DNA of 64,000 nt from Hoeflea sp. (GTDB lineage Bacteria > Pseudomonadota > Alphaproteobacteria > Rhizobiales > Rhizobiaceae). Where the stretch lies: contig NZ_NVXQ01000009.1 in NCBI RefSeq assembly GCF_002733955.1, positions 62,001 to 126,000 on the forward strand, in the 5' to 3' direction. A program made the position numbers and the translations under genes. Shown piece by piece: positions 44,364-53,862 of this stretch. The notes beneath the pieces are model-generated. The model saw only the letters and a list, made by a program, of their open reading frames with translations. It did no database searches and had not been told where the DNA came from. How positions within the stretch are numbered: position 1 is the first letter of the stretch; every line of letters begins with the position of its first letter.

Positions 44364-45500
44364 ATGACTGCCAGTCCCATCGCTCCGAACGCGAACCTGA
44401 ACACTGTCTCATCTCCGGATGCCGGCGAGGTGATTGCAGAGCAGCAGCGGATCCGCCGCAACCGCAAGGTTCAGCGCATCTGGCTCGGCCTTGTGCTGGT
44501 CGCAATTTTCGCCCTCGTGCTGGTGGGGGGTGCGACCCGGCTGACGGATTCCGGCCTTTCCATCACCGAATGGAAGCCGATCCATGGCGTCATTCCACCC
44601 CTGAGCGAGGCGGAGTGGCAGGAAGAGCTCGAACTCTACCGGCAAATCCCCGAATACCAGCTGATCAACAAGGGCATGAGTCTCGACGAGTTCAAGACCA
44701 TCTACTGGTGGGAGTGGGCACACCGCTTGCTCGCCCGTGGGGTCGGCATTCTGTTCGGCGTGCCGCTGTTGATTTTCCTGGTCACCGGCCGTGTTGAAAA
44801 GCGCCTGCGCTGGCCCTTGTTCGGTCTTCTGGTTCTGGGCGGGCTTCAAGGGGCTGTCGGATGGTGGATGGTGGCCTCCGGTCTGGTCGATCGCGTCGAT
44901 GTCAGCCAGTACCGGCTTGCCACCCACCTGACCCTGGCCTGCCTGATCTTCGCGGCGATTGTCTGGGTCATGCGGGGACTGGCGCCGCATTCCGCCGATC
45001 CGGTTCCAAGCGAAGGCCTGACGCGCGGAGCAGGGGCTCTGACCGGCCTCATCCTGGTGCAGATCTACCTCGGCGGCCTCGTCGCGGGTCTGGATGCCGG
45101 GCTTGCCTCCAACACCTGGCCGTTGATGAATGGCGCGCTGGTGCCTGAAGGATTGCTGGAGATTTCTCCGGCCTGGCGCAATTTCTTCGAAAACGAACTG
45201 ACGGTGCAATTTGTCCACCGGTTGGGCGGTTACCTGCTGTTTGGCCTGGCATTATGGCACATGCTGGCCTCGATCCGCCGCGGCGCCGGAAGCACCCATT
45301 GCCGTCGTTCGATCGTGTTGTTTGGCCTGGTCACCATTCAGGCGCTGATCGGTATCGTGGTCATTGTCACCCAGGTCCCTGTCAGCTGGGCGCTTGCGCA
45401 TCAGGGCTGGGCCGTGGTCGTGCTCGGCTTCGCCGTGGCGCACTGGCGTGGCTTCTTCGGCGCCTACCCGATGGAAACCAAAATCCGCATCAGGAGTTGA
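44364..45500 (+). CDS. ctaA: Haem A synthase
   Basis: CtaA oxidises the C8 methyl of haem O to give haem A for cytochrome c oxidase. The 378-residue inner-membrane protein has eight helices in two four-helix halves. Conserved blocks include VLVGGATRLTDSGLSITEWKPIHGVIPPL, WWEWAHRLLARGVG (haem-ligand His) and FVHRLGGYLL (second His). ATG 44364 (MTASPIAPN) has AAAGGAAG nine bases upstream; earlier in-frame starts would add non-family sequence. It is followed by a small YrhK-domain gene. Confidence 0.96.
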   Translation: MTASPIAPNANLNTVSSPDAGEVIAEQQRIRRNRKVQRIWLGLVLVAIFALVLVGGATRLTDSGLSITEWKPIHGVIPPLSEAEWQEELELYRQIPEYQLINKGMSLDEFKTIYWWEWAHRLLARGVGILFGVPLLIFLVTGRVEKRLRWPLFGLLVLGGLQGAVGWWMVASGLVDRVDVSQYRLATHLTLACLIFAAIVWVMRGLAPHSADPVPSEGLTRGAGALTGLILVQIYLGGLVAGLDAGLASNTWPLMNGALVPEGLLEISPAWRNFFENELTVQFVHRLGGYLLFGLALWHMLASIRRGAGSTHCRRSIVLFGLVTIQALIGIVVIVTQVPVSWALAHQGWAVVVLGFAVAHWRGFFGAYPMETKIRIRS

Positions 45501-45560
45501 CCGGCAACTGCCGTCGTCAGACGCTGTAAGTTCATTCCGCGATCTTGAAAGGAGAGTGCA

Positions 45561-45848
45561 GTGAAACTCTTCAGGCCGTCACGCCATGAAAGATACATCT
45601 CTGACAAACAGTATTACGCCTGGTTCGAACTCGCCTACACCGCAGTCGATGTCAGCGCAGCGCTGCTCTTCGTGGCGGGATCGGTGATGTTTTTCTCCCA
45701 AGAGTGGCAAACTGCCGGCACCTGGTGTTTTCTGATCGGCTCTGTCTGCTTTGCGCTCAAGCCGACGCTGCGCATCATCCGCGAGTTCCGCTATGTCGAG
45801 GAAGATGACTACGAGGATCTGGCCAAGCGGTACGAAAACAGCGTGTAA
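45561..45848 (+). CDS. YrhK-domain small membrane protein
   Basis: This 95-residue protein starts with GTG behind AAAGGAGAG. Two helices (about residues 21-46 and 51-69) are linked by a short turn: FELAYTAVDVSAALLFVAGSVMFF and TAGTWCFLIGSVCFALKPTLRIIRE. This is the YrhK-like domain pattern, followed by an acidic tail. The function is unknown; cotranscription with ctaA, 60 bases upstream, is plausible. Confidence 0.78.
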   Translation: MKLFRPSRHERYISDKQYYAWFELAYTAVDVSAALLFVAGSVMFFSQEWQTAGTWCFLIGSVCFALKPTLRIIREFRYVEEDDYEDLAKRYENSV

Positions 45849-45930
45849 AGCCGTTTCACGACCGCTCGCGCGCTTCTGCAATTGCTGTCTAGACGAGGAA
45901 TTGCCGCGCCACGCCGCGCGGCAAATACTT

Positions 45931-46860
45931 TCAGGTCCGGATCATCAGATCGAGATTCTGCACCGCGGCGCCTGACGCGCCCTTGCCGAGATTGTCGAGC
46001 GACGCCACCAGGTTGACCGTTCCGGCGCTCTGGGTGCCACACACATAGAGCTTCATCTGGTTCGTGCCGACCAGCTCCTCGGGATCAAGCCGGGCCAGGC
46101 CCGCACTCTCCTTGAGCGGCACGACGCTGACTTCACCACCTGGCGCATAATGCTGCTCAAGCGCCGCATGCACGTCTGCCATCGACGGATTGCCGGTCAT
46201 CAGATCGAGATGCAACGGCACATTGACCAGCATGCCCTGGGCAAAGCGGCCCACGGCCGGCGTGAAGATCGGCCGCCGGGTGATCCCTGTATGGGTCATG
46301 ATTTCAGGCACATGCTTGTGCGCCAGCGTCAGCGCATAGGCAAAATAGGCAGCACCGATGGCATCGTCGCGTGAGCTGTCTTCCATCTGCGCGATCAACT
46401 GCTTGCCGCCGCCGGTATAGCCCGACACGGCGTTGACGCTCACCGGATAATCTGCAGGCAGCAGACCGGCGGCGACCAGTGGGGCAATCAGCGCGATGGC
46501 GCCGGTGGAATAACAGCCCGGATTTGAAACGAACTGCGCTTCGGCGATGCGTTCGGACTGTCCCGGCGAGAGTTCGGCAAAGCCGTAAGCCCAGTCGGGG
46601 TTGCTCCGGTGCGCGGTCGAGGCATCAATGAACCGGGTGCCGGCATCCGCTGCCAGCGCCACGGACTCCCGTGCAGCATCATCAGGAAGGCATAAAATGG
46701 CAATGTCGGCTTCGCGCAGAAACTTCGTCCGAACATCCTGGTCCCGGCGCTGTTCGGCAGGCATCGACATCAGGTCGATGTCGCTCCGGTCCTGCAGCCG
46801 CGATACGATTTGCAAACCGGTGGTGCCGTGTTCGCCGTCAATAAAGATCTTTGGAGCCAT
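45931..46860 (-). CDS. argC: N-acetyl-gamma-glutamyl-phosphate reductase, type 2 (short)
   Basis: ArgC reduces N-acetylglutamyl phosphate to the semialdehyde in arginine synthesis. The 309-residue product belongs to the shorter ArgC type usual in alphaproteobacteria (type 1 is about 340). It starts [16 protein letters not shown], has catalytic C116 in [11 protein letters not shown], and a later conserved His in [13 protein letters not shown] 46860 is supported by GGAGAAG; a longer frame starts at 46881. It lies 87 bases downstream of speB on the same strand. Confidence 0.95.
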   Translation of the reverse strand: MAPKIFIDGEHGTTGLQIVSRLQDRSDIDLMSMPAEQRRDQDVRTKFLREADIAILCLPDDAARESVALAADAGTRFIDASTAHRSNPDWAYGFAELSPGQSERIAEAQFVSNPGCYSTGAIALIAPLVAAGLLPADYPVSVNAVSGYTGGGKQLIAQMEDSSRDDAIGAAYFAYALTLAHKHVPEIMTHTGITRRPIFTPAVGRFAQGMLVNVPLHLDLMTGNPSMADVHAALEQHYAPGGEVSVVPLKESAGLARLDPEELVGTNQMKLYVCGTQSAGTVNLVASLDNLGKGASGAAVQNLDLMIRT

Positions 46861-46947
46861 CGGGCTTCTCCGTTCATGCATGAAATTCAGGGACTTTGGG
46901 CAGCGCTTCGGATCAGCTCCAGAAGCGGCAATAGGGCTTGCGAGACT

Positions 46948-47898
46948 TTATCGTCGCGAGCGGCGTTCTGCGAGAAGTCCGAGATAATGCATGGCGACAG
47001 AGGCTCCGGCAATCGCGGTGATGTCCGCGTGGTCATAGGCTGGAGCAACTTCTACAATATCGGCGCCCTTCATATCAAGCCCCCCGAGCTTTTGCAGCAC
47101 CGAGAGCATCTTGGCGCTTGAGGGGCCGCCTGCGACCGGGGTGCCGGTACCTGGCGCAAACGCCGGGTCGAGACAATCGATGTCGAAGGTGAGGTAGCAG
47201 GCGGCATCACCAACATGGTCGAGGATGGTGTTGGCGATCTGTGTCGCCGTCATGTCTTCCACTTCGTGGCCATAGACGATGCGGATGCCGCAATCTTCGG
47301 GCGCATGGGTGCGGATGCCGACCTGGATCGAGCGTGTCGAGTCAATCACGCCGTCGCGCACAGCGCGGCCGACAAACGAGCCGTGATCGATCCGCTTGCC
47401 GTCGTCAAACCAGGTGTCCTGATGCGCATCGAACTGCACCAGCGCCAGCGGCCCGTGTCTGGCCGCATGCGCCTTGAGCAACGGCCAGGTAACAAAATGA
47501 TCGCCGCCCATGCTCATCAGGAAAGCGCCGGATCCGAGGATCTTCGTCGCCTCGCGTTCGATCGTCGCCGGGGTCTTCTGGTGATTGCCATAATCGAGCA
47601 GGCAGTCGCCATAGTCGATCACCGCCATCGCCTCGAACAGGTCGCGGTCAAACGGGTACTGCGGATCATTGTCGAAGATCGCCGCAGCCCGCCGGATCGC
47701 CTGCGGCCCGAACCGTGCCCCGGGCCGGTTCGATACGGCTGCATCGAACGGAATGCCCCAGACCACGGCATCGGCGCCCTTGAGCGACTTGGTGTATTTG
47801 CGCCGCATGAAAGACAGCGCTCCCGCATAGGTCGGATCTGTGGCAGCCGAGGTCAGCGAGCGGGCAGTGAAGGCGTGATCGATGGATTTGCTGGCCAT
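46948..47898 (-). CDS. speB: Agmatinase-type ureohydrolase
   Basis: This enzyme hydrolyses agmatine to putrescine and urea, or a related guanidino compound. The 316-residue product has all manganese ligands of the arginase fold: H134 in GGDHF, D157/H159/D161 in DAHQD, and D239/D241 in DIDCLDP. The N-terminal GIPFDAAVSNRPGARFGPQAIR is also typical. SpeB is the likely name because of this signature and the argC neighbour, but substrate preference is not proven. A 194-base gap separates it from the divergent acyltransferase. Confidence 0.9.
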   Translation of the reverse strand: MASKSIDHAFTARSLTSAATDPTYAGALSFMRRKYTKSLKGADAVVWGIPFDAAVSNRPGARFGPQAIRRAAAIFDNDPQYPFDRDLFEAMAVIDYGDCLLDYGNHQKTPATIEREATKILGSGAFLMSMGGDHFVTWPLLKAHAARHGPLALVQFDAHQDTWFDDGKRIDHGSFVGRAVRDGVIDSTRSIQVGIRTHAPEDCGIRIVYGHEVEDMTATQIANTILDHVGDAACYLTFDIDCLDPAFAPGTGTPVAGGPSSAKMLSVLQKLGGLDMKGADIVEVAPAYDHADITAIAGASVAMHYLGLLAERRSRR

Positions 47899-48092
47899 TG
47901 TCTGGGTCCTGGCGCGAGGAGAATTGATGGCTCTGTCTAACCCAATCGGACAGCTTGATAAAGCCGCACCGGCCAGATCGAGCGTTTTGGTTCTGCAGGC
48001 GAAACCACCGATTCAGGGTTTGGGAAGCTTTCTCAGCTAGGCTTCAATGCTGAAAACGGCTTCTTTGACGCCAGGGGACGACGAAGTTGAGC

Positions 48093-49190
48093 ATGAGCGC
48101 TGCCGGGCCGCCACCGGTCTCATCACAAACACTGTATTCAGTCCAGTATCTGCGTGCCGCTGCCGCGCTGGCTGTGCTCCTGTACCACATTTCCGCCCTG
48201 TCGCAGCAAACCTGGGGGCTGGATCCGGAGCGGATCGACCATGCGGGCGCAGCCGGGGTCGATCTGTTCTTCGTCATTTCCGGTTTTATCATGGCGATGA
48301 TTGTTGCCCGCCCCGGCAATTTTCACGGCCGGGAGTTCTGGGTTCGGCGGATTGCCCGGGTGGCGCCGGCCTATTGGGTGATCACCCTCGTGGTCTTCGG
48401 GCTGATCTGGCTCAAGCCACAGCTGTTTAATGCGCCCATCTCCGACATCTCCACCTTGCTGACCTCGCTGTCTTTCATCGCGCTCGACCATGGCGGCGGC
48501 AATACCGGGCCCTTGCTTGTCGTGGGTTGGACCTTGAACTACGAGATGTTCTTCTATGCCCTTGTGGCGCTGACGGCAGGCCTGTTCGGCGATCGAAGGT
48601 TGATTGGTGTCTCGGTGGCCCTCATCGCACTGATAGCGCTGGGACAATGGCTGCGGCCGGTCAATCCGACCCTGGTGTTCTACACCGATCCCATCCTGTT
48701 CGAATTCGTTCTGGGGATCCTGGTTTTCAAGTCCTGGAACCAGACCCGCACGACCGGGCAGGGCCTGGCGCCGCTGGCAATGCTCGTTGCAGGCAGCAGT
48801 CTTCTGCTCATCCAGTGGGAGCGTCCAGTCGGGGATATGCGCACGGTGTTTTGGGGCGTGCCGGCAGCCGCGATACTCTACGGTGCGCTGGGAACGCTGA
48901 GTTTTCGCAATTCACTGCTGCTTCGACTGGGGGATTGGTCCTACGCGCTTTATCTCACCCATGTTTTCGTGATTTCGCTCTATATCAAGCACATCATTTC
49001 GCGGGTCACTTTCATCGAGCTGCCCTGGCAGGTCCACTATCTGATCATGGTCGGAGCAGCCTGTGTCGTGGCGGCAATGTTCCATGTGCTGGTCGAGCGG
49101 CCCTTGTCGCACTGGATGCTGCACAGGATGCGGCGGAGCCCGGCAACAAAACCCGCTCCCACCGCATCGGCGGCCGGGCTCGCTGAATAG
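48093..49190 (+). CDS. Acyltransferase-3 family membrane protein
   Basis: This 365-residue inner-membrane protein has about ten helices and the acyltransferase-3 motif set: SVQYLRAAAALAVLLYHISAL (conserved His), GVDLFFVISGFIM and EFWVRRIARVAPAYW. The basic C-terminal tail is typical. Such proteins O-acetylate or otherwise acylate surface polysaccharides, and an exopolysaccharide role is plausible. ATG 48093 is preferred over TTG 48087. It lies next to the secreted protein gene at 49262 and interrupts an otherwise conserved-looking speB/rpsI neighbourhood. Confidence 0.88.
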   Translation: MSAAGPPPVSSQTLYSVQYLRAAAALAVLLYHISALSQQTWGLDPERIDHAGAAGVDLFFVISGFIMAMIVARPGNFHGREFWVRRIARVAPAYWVITLVVFGLIWLKPQLFNAPISDISTLLTSLSFIALDHGGGNTGPLLVVGWTLNYEMFFYALVALTAGLFGDRRLIGVSVALIALIALGQWLRPVNPTLVFYTDPILFEFVLGILVFKSWNQTRTTGQGLAPLAMLVAGSSLLLIQWERPVGDMRTVFWGVPAAAILYGALGTLSFRNSLLLRLGDWSYALYLTHVFVISLYIKHIISRVTFIELPWQVHYLIMVGAACVVAAMFHVLVERPLSHWMLHRMRRSPATKPAPTASAAGLAE

Positions 49191-49261
49191 GGGGAGCCGG
49201 CGAGAAGCAGGGGGTTATTTCGACATCGCGAACGCCAGTGCTGCTTGCAGCGTCACCATGT

Positions 49262-50845
49262 CTAGCGCCTCGAGAACTTCTTGCCGTTCCACCCAATTAT
49301 GCCGGTCGCGCCGCCATGGGAAATGATTTTCAGTCCTGGCGGAGACCCGGGCACCACCTTGCCGATCGAGTTCTGCATCTCGAGCGCCAGATTGTAATCA
49401 CCATCGGCATGGAGAAAAATGCGTGAAGCGCACACCTGCGCGCCGCAGGACATGGGCCTGGTTGAGATTGAGCAGGAAATCCCCCAAGGATCAACCGCAA
49501 AATCCATTGTTCCATCAGCGTCGAAGTCAGCCCTGAAGATGGCCTTTTCATCCATGGTTCCCGGGCCCTCGCATTCTTCCGAGATCACCCGGGATATCTG
49601 GTTTTGAACCTTTGATTCGAGGCCGGTGGAAGCTTTTGGGATGAGTGAATCGTCAAGATCGGACCGCACCGACGCTGGACAGAGTTTTTCGGCCCTCTCA
49701 ATTTCTCTCTTTGATCGGCGCAGGGAAAACTGGTGGCCTTTCCCGGCCATCGCGAAAGTCATGGTGCGGCCATCCTTCAGTCTGCTCAGTACCTGCGAGC
49801 CGGGGTTGAAATCCGCGCGCAACTCCGAATTCGGCTTCACAGGCGACAATTCGATTTCCTCTACAAAGCCGTCGTCCACATAGATCTCCGCCGGAACAGG
49901 CCCCAGAAACTGGCCTCCGGAAAAGAAGATCGTGTACTCGAGTGGCGAGCCTTGCACACAGCGCAAAGCAAAGCAGATGAAGTTCTCTTCCTCGTTGGTG
50001 CAAACGGCTGCGCCGCGCCCGGACGCCTTGTTCGCGATCGGCTCCCAGCCCTTGTCGGTTATGGGTCGGATATCAATATCGGGGCTGAGCTTTCTCGCAC
50101 CGCCGCACACTTCCGAGCCAGCAAACCTGTATGTGTAGGGAGCTCTCGACATCAAGGTGACATCGGCGTCATTGCTCACGGCAATAACGGTTTTGTTGGC
50201 AAGCATGGTTCCGAAGCGCTTGTTCAGAGCGTCAAACAGCTGACTTTCCGTGGCCATGCACGCGTTCGTCTCGAAAACCCATCTGACGACATCTCCAATG
50301 TCCGTTTCGTCCGGTGGTGCAATCTGGCTTGACTGGACCTGCCCGGCAGCGGTCTTGGCTGCGCGTTTCACGCAGCTCTCGATCACATCGGCGATGCCCT
50401 TACCGGGCTGGTTGAGGGAAGTCGTGAAGCTTCCAATAAGATCGCTTCTGATCGACAGGGTTTTCCCGGACTTAACCGCTTCGATGAATTCCGTTGTGTC
50501 GTGGTTAAATCTGCTTTCGTAGTGCTGTATGCCGTCCTCCGGCTCCCCAGCCTTCTCCATATCTAGCACAAACGAAGCGCCGTCGACCTGCCAGATGGAT
50601 ATCGTTGATATCACCGGGTTTGATGTGTCAGGCGCGTCGATGAACCAGTAAAGTTCTGGCTCGGCAAAGGCGTTGCACTTCAAGCCGGCACAATGGCTGC
50701 TTCCGTTGGCCGAGCATGTTTCAACGCTGGTCAATTGTCCGCCTGAGTAGTCCGAATACTTCCATTCAGAAGATGCGGGTGCACTGCTGAGGGCATACAG
50801 AATGGACGTCACCAATCCATACGTGGCAAAGCGATCTAGTATCAA
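49262..50845 (-). CDS. Secreted protein with an internally duplicated Cys domain; function unknown
   Basis: The 527-residue product has a signal peptide (LVTSILYALSSAPASSEW, cleavage near residue 25). Two related domains follow. In the first, C44-x7-C52-x4-C57 leads to SGKTLSIRSDL and a closing C158. In the second, C282-x8-C291-x4-C296 leads to DGRTMTFAMAG and a closing C389. Spacing of about 100 residues from the cluster to the last Cys is shared. Between them is a separate segment (about 180-250), and at the C-terminus FRADFDADGTMDFAV looks like an Asp-rich calcium-type loop. No family is recognised. GC in two lines I counted was 53-58%, below the neighbours. Confidence 0.75.
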   Translation of the reverse strand: MILDRFATYGLVTSILYALSSAPASSEWKYSDYSGGQLTSVETCSANGSSHCAGLKCNAFAEPELYWFIDAPDTSNPVISTISIWQVDGASFVLDMEKAGEPEDGIQHYESRFNHDTTEFIEAVKSGKTLSIRSDLIGSFTTSLNQPGKGIADVIESCVKRAAKTAAGQVQSSQIAPPDETDIGDVVRWVFETNACMATESQLFDALNKRFGTMLANKTVIAVSNDADVTLMSRAPYTYRFAGSEVCGGARKLSPDIDIRPITDKGWEPIANKASGRGAAVCTNEEENFICFALRCVQGSPLEYTIFFSGGQFLGPVPAEIYVDDGFVEEIELSPVKPNSELRADFNPGSQVLSRLKDGRTMTFAMAGKGHQFSLRRSKREIERAEKLCPASVRSDLDDSLIPKASTGLESKVQNQISRVISEECEGPGTMDEKAIFRADFDADGTMDFAVDPWGISCSISTRPMSCGAQVCASRIFLHADGDYNLALEMQNSIGKVVPGSPPGLKIISHGGATGIIGWNGKKFSRR

Positions 50846-50984
50846 AATAGACGTCCTCCCTAGGGTTGGTTACAACTGGCGGTCAAAAACCAGTATTGCG
50901 AACGGGCGTGTATGCGCCCGAGCCTATGGCAAAACCTAGATCGGAAAAACAGCGGTTACAAATCGTTATGGCAATGGACCTGCA

Positions 50985-51015
50985 TAAAAAAGGAGGCCCC
51001 GCGAGGAGCCTCCTT
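50985..51015 (-). terminator. Rho-independent terminator of the rplM-rpsI operon
   Basis: On the minus strand AAGGAGGC pairs with GCCTCCTT around an eight- to ten-base loop, followed by a run of T. It lies about 30 bases past the rpsI stop. The rest of the gap up to the secreted-protein gene shows nothing else. Confidence 0.9.
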
Positions 51016-51043
51016 GGTAACAGTGAAATATTGGAAGTGCCAG

Positions 51044-51526
51044 TTAGCGCTTGGAGAACTGGAACGAGCGGCGGGCCTTGGCCTTGCCGTATTTCTTACG
51101 TTCGACAACACGGCTGTCGCGGGTCAGGAAGCCGCCCTTCTTGAGAACCGGACGCAGGCCCGGCTCGAAGTAGGTCAGTGCCTTGGAGATGCCGTGACGA
51201 ACCGCACCAGCCTGGCCGGAAAGGCCGCCGCCGACAACGGTGCAGACAACGTCAAACTGGCCCTGACGGGCAGCGGCGACGACAGGCTGCTGCACAACCA
51301 TCTGCAGCACGGGACGTGCGAAATAGCTGACGAAATCACGGCCGTTGACGGTGATCTTGCCGGTGCCGGGCTTGACCCAGACGCGGGCGATCGCGTTCTT
51401 GCGCTTGCCGGTGGCGTAGGAGCGGCCCTGCTCGTCGACCTTGCGGACATGCACGGGGGCTTCCTGTTCGGGCTCGGTTCCGGTCACGGATGCGCCGAGC
51501 TCCTCAAGCGAATTGAGTTCAGCCAT
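51044..51526 (-). CDS. rpsI: 30S ribosomal protein S9
   Basis: S9 binds 16S rRNA near the P site of the small subunit. The 160-residue product has the core beginning [23 protein letters not shown] and the typical basic C-terminus [18 protein letters not shown]. The extra N-terminal 35 residues are an alphaproteobacterial extension. It starts two bases after rplM, confirming the operon, and is closed by the terminator at 50985. Confidence 0.98.
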   Translation of the reverse strand: MAELNSLEELGASVTGTEPEQEAPVHVRKVDEQGRSYATGKRKNAIARVWVKPGTGKITVNGRDFVSYFARPVLQMVVQQPVVAAARQGQFDVVCTVVGGGLSGQAGAVRHGISKALTYFEPGLRPVLKKGGFLTRDSRVVERKKYGKAKARRSFQFSKR

Positions 51527-51528
51527 TA

Positions 51529-51993
51529 TCAGGCGCTCCTTTTGTTCTTGATGTTCAGCGAGGCGACGTCGAGGACGGTCGGCTGCTGGGCTTCATGCGG
51601 GTGCTCTGCACCGGCATAGACGCGCAGGTTCTTCATCTGGCGACGGCCAAGCGGGCCGCGGGGAACCATGCGCTCGACAGCCTTTTCGATAACGCGCTCG
51701 GGAAAGCGGCCTTCGAAGATCTGGCGCGCGGTGCGCTCCTTGATGCCGCCGGGATAGCCGGTGTGCCAGTAGTACTTCTTGTCGGTGTACTTCTTGCCGG
51801 TCAGAACCGCCTTTTCGGCATTGATGATCACGACATTGTCGCCATCGTCAACGTGCGGGGTGAAGGTGGCTTTGTGCTTGCCGCGCAGGCGGTTGGCAAC
51901 AATGGTGGCGAGACGGCCGACGACGAGATCTGTCGCGTCGATAATCACCCACTTCTTGTCCACCTCTGCAGGCTTCTGCGAGAAGGTTTTCAT
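51529..51993 (-). CDS. rplM: 50S ribosomal protein L13
   Basis: L13 is an early assembly protein of the large subunit. The 154-residue product begins [30 protein letters not shown] and has the family block [30 protein letters not shown]. Length is standard. A well-formed sigma-70-type promoter lies at 52137-52165, giving a leader of roughly 135 bases. Confidence 0.98.
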   Translation of the reverse strand: MKTFSQKPAEVDKKWVIIDATDLVVGRLATIVANRLRGKHKATFTPHVDDGDNVVIINAEKAVLTGKKYTDKKYYWHTGYPGGIKERTARQIFEGRFPERVIEKAVERMVPRGPLGRRQMKNLRVYAGAEHPHEAQQPTVLDVASLNIKNKRSA

Positions 51994-52136
51994 TGGAGTT
52001 CTCTCTTTATTCAGGATCCGGCACCAATCTTGTCAGCCACCGGACGTTTCTTGTTGCTTGTGTTGCCGTGGAAGATTGCAAGCAGACTTCCCAGAACAAC
52101 GGATGCGCCGAAATCCGGAAACTTCGACGCTGCGTG

Positions 52137-52165
52137 CTTATAGGAGAGGCTGAAATCAGCGTCAA
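52137..52165 (-). promoter_or_regulatory. Promoter of rplM-rpsI
   Basis: On the minus strand TTGACG (52165-52160) and TATAAG (52142-52137) are separated by exactly 17 bases. This is close to the housekeeping consensus and suits a highly expressed ribosomal operon. The leader between it and the rplM start has no recognised regulatory RNA structure. Confidence 0.75.
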
Positions 52166-52260
52166 GCAGCAGATTTCGGTGTCACTGGTAAATAATTGTT
52201 TGAAAACAACGGCTTGCAAACATGGTATTATGATACCGCAATATTTGAAGGCAATTCCGG

Positions 52261-52698
52261 TCAAGTCCGTGGCGGAATCGAGTAGGTGGCCGTGGCATGC
52301 GCCACAAGTTCCCCGCCGGAATCGCTGATGGCGATGTCGGTGACCACCAGCCGCTTGCCCAGCTTCAGGATCGTCGCCGTGGCATCCAGCGGCCCGGGTT
52401 CGGGCTTCATCAGGAAGTTGATGTTGAGATTGGTGGTCACGGCCAGCGCCACCCGGCCGATATGCGCCAGGATCACTGCATAGGCCGCAAGATCGGCCAG
52501 CATGAACATCGTTGGCCCGCTCACGGTGCCGCCGGGGCGCAGATGCTTGTCATCGGCCTCAAGCCGAACCAGGGCATTTCCCGGTGCAACGTCGATAACC
52601 GCAATATTGTCGCCATTGGTCTTGATCTGCGGAAACACCTCATCGAGGTAGCTAGAGACCTCCGAGGCGGTCATGACGGGCGCGGCGGGTGCGGGCAT
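52261..52698 (-). CDS. PaaI-family thioesterase
   Basis: This 145-residue hot-dog-fold protein has HLRPGGTVSGPTMFMLADLAAYAVIL (the helix and conserved Asp region of PaaI thioesterases) and LNINFLMKPEPGPL. It should hydrolyse an acyl- or aryl-CoA; the substrate is unknown. ATG 52698 has AGGAAG upstream, whereas the longer frame to 52758 has no such site. It is oriented as rplM, 267 bases upstream of it, and divergent from the crotonase-like gene. Confidence 0.88.
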   Translation of the reverse strand: MPAPAAPVMTASEVSSYLDEVFPQIKTNGDNIAVIDVAPGNALVRLEADDKHLRPGGTVSGPTMFMLADLAAYAVILAHIGRVALAVTTNLNINFLMKPEPGPLDATATILKLGKRLVVTDIAISDSGGELVAHATATYSIPPRT

Positions 52699-52911
52699 GG
52701 TGTACTTCCTGGAAACGATGTGGCGTTGCTCGGCGGGGTAACTGGAGATGCCAGCCATGAGGGGGCGGCAGCGCGGCCTGTCTAGAGAGCGCGTGCCAGG
52801 ATTTGCAGAACGGCAAAATCACCGAAATTGTTTGCCCGGTCAACGCCGTCATGGGTTCTCGCAACCTGTTGCGCGCGCTAAACTGTCTGCAAACAGGAAA
52901 GGGTTCCGGAA

Positions 52912-53736
52912 ATGAACGTAGTCGAATTGAAGCCGGAGGCACCCGCCGGTCTGGTCAAGGTGGAAAAGCTTGGCAGCGTGTTGCGGCTGGAGATGAACAA
53001 TCCGCCCGCCAATGTGCTGTCGATTGCCATGATGGAAGCCCTGAAGGCCGAACTGGACGCGACCCGCGACGACAAGGCGATCCGGGCGGTGATCATCGCG
53101 TCGGCAACACCCGGACAGCTGTTTTCCGCCGGCCATGATCTCAAGGAACTGACACTGCATCGCGCTGATGAGGACCGGGGCAGGGCGTTCTTCGCCCGCA
53201 CCATGAAGCTCTGCTCCGAGCTGATGCAGACAATCGTGCATCTGCCGGTGCCGGTGCTGGCCGAGGTCGATGGTCTGGCCACCGCCGCCGGCTGCCAGCT
53301 GGTTGCCTCCTGCGATCTGGCGTTCTGCACCGATACCTCCGCCTTCTGCACCCCGGGCGTCAATATCGGCCTGTTCTGCTCCACCCCGATGGTGGCGCTG
53401 AGCCGCAATGTGCAGCGCAAGCAGGCGATGGAAATGTTGCTGACCGGCGAAACCATCGACGCTTCGACCGCGCGCGAGTTTGGCCTGATCAACCGCATCA
53501 TGCCGCGCCAGTATCTGGGCCAGGTGGTGATGAAATACGCCGATGTGATCGCGTCCAAATCACCGCTGACCGTGAAAATCGGCAAGGAGGCGTTTTACCG
53601 CCAGGCCGAGATGTCGCTGGAAGACGCCTACGAGTACACCGCCGGCGTCATGGTGGAGAACATGATGGCGCGCGATTCTGAGGAGGGCATGAACGCCTTC
53701 ATCGCCAAGCGCACGCCGGAATGGACCGGGGAATAG
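52912..53736 (+). CDS. Enoyl-CoA hydratase/isomerase family protein, ECHDC3-like
   Basis: This 274-residue crotonase-fold protein has a clear core (FSAGHDLKEL with the oxyanion-hole region, VDGLATAAGCQLVASCDLAF, VNIGLFCSTP). However, the two catalytic glutamates of true enoyl-CoA hydratases appear replaced: Q129 in AGCQLVASCD and G149 in CTPGVNIG. It is therefore unlikely to be a classical hydratase; a related acyl-CoA function or a non-catalytic role is possible. AAAGGG precedes the start. It is divergent from the PaaI thioesterase, another acyl-CoA gene. Confidence 0.87.
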   Translation: MNVVELKPEAPAGLVKVEKLGSVLRLEMNNPPANVLSIAMMEALKAELDATRDDKAIRAVIIASATPGQLFSAGHDLKELTLHRADEDRGRAFFARTMKLCSELMQTIVHLPVPVLAEVDGLATAAGCQLVASCDLAFCTDTSAFCTPGVNIGLFCSTPMVALSRNVQRKQAMEMLLTGETIDASTAREFGLINRIMPRQYLGQVVMKYADVIASKSPLTVKIGKEAFYRQAEMSLEDAYEYTAGVMVENMMARDSEEGMNAFIAKRTPEWTGE

Positions 53737-53862
53737 AAGTGGGTAACGCGCCTTTGTCTGTCAGTTGACAGAGGGCGGTCATTGCTCTTTGTTCTTATTA
53801 TGTTTTTCGTGCGGTCCACGCGGTGATTTTTGCGCGGGCCCGGCAATGGTGGGAGTGCCGCA

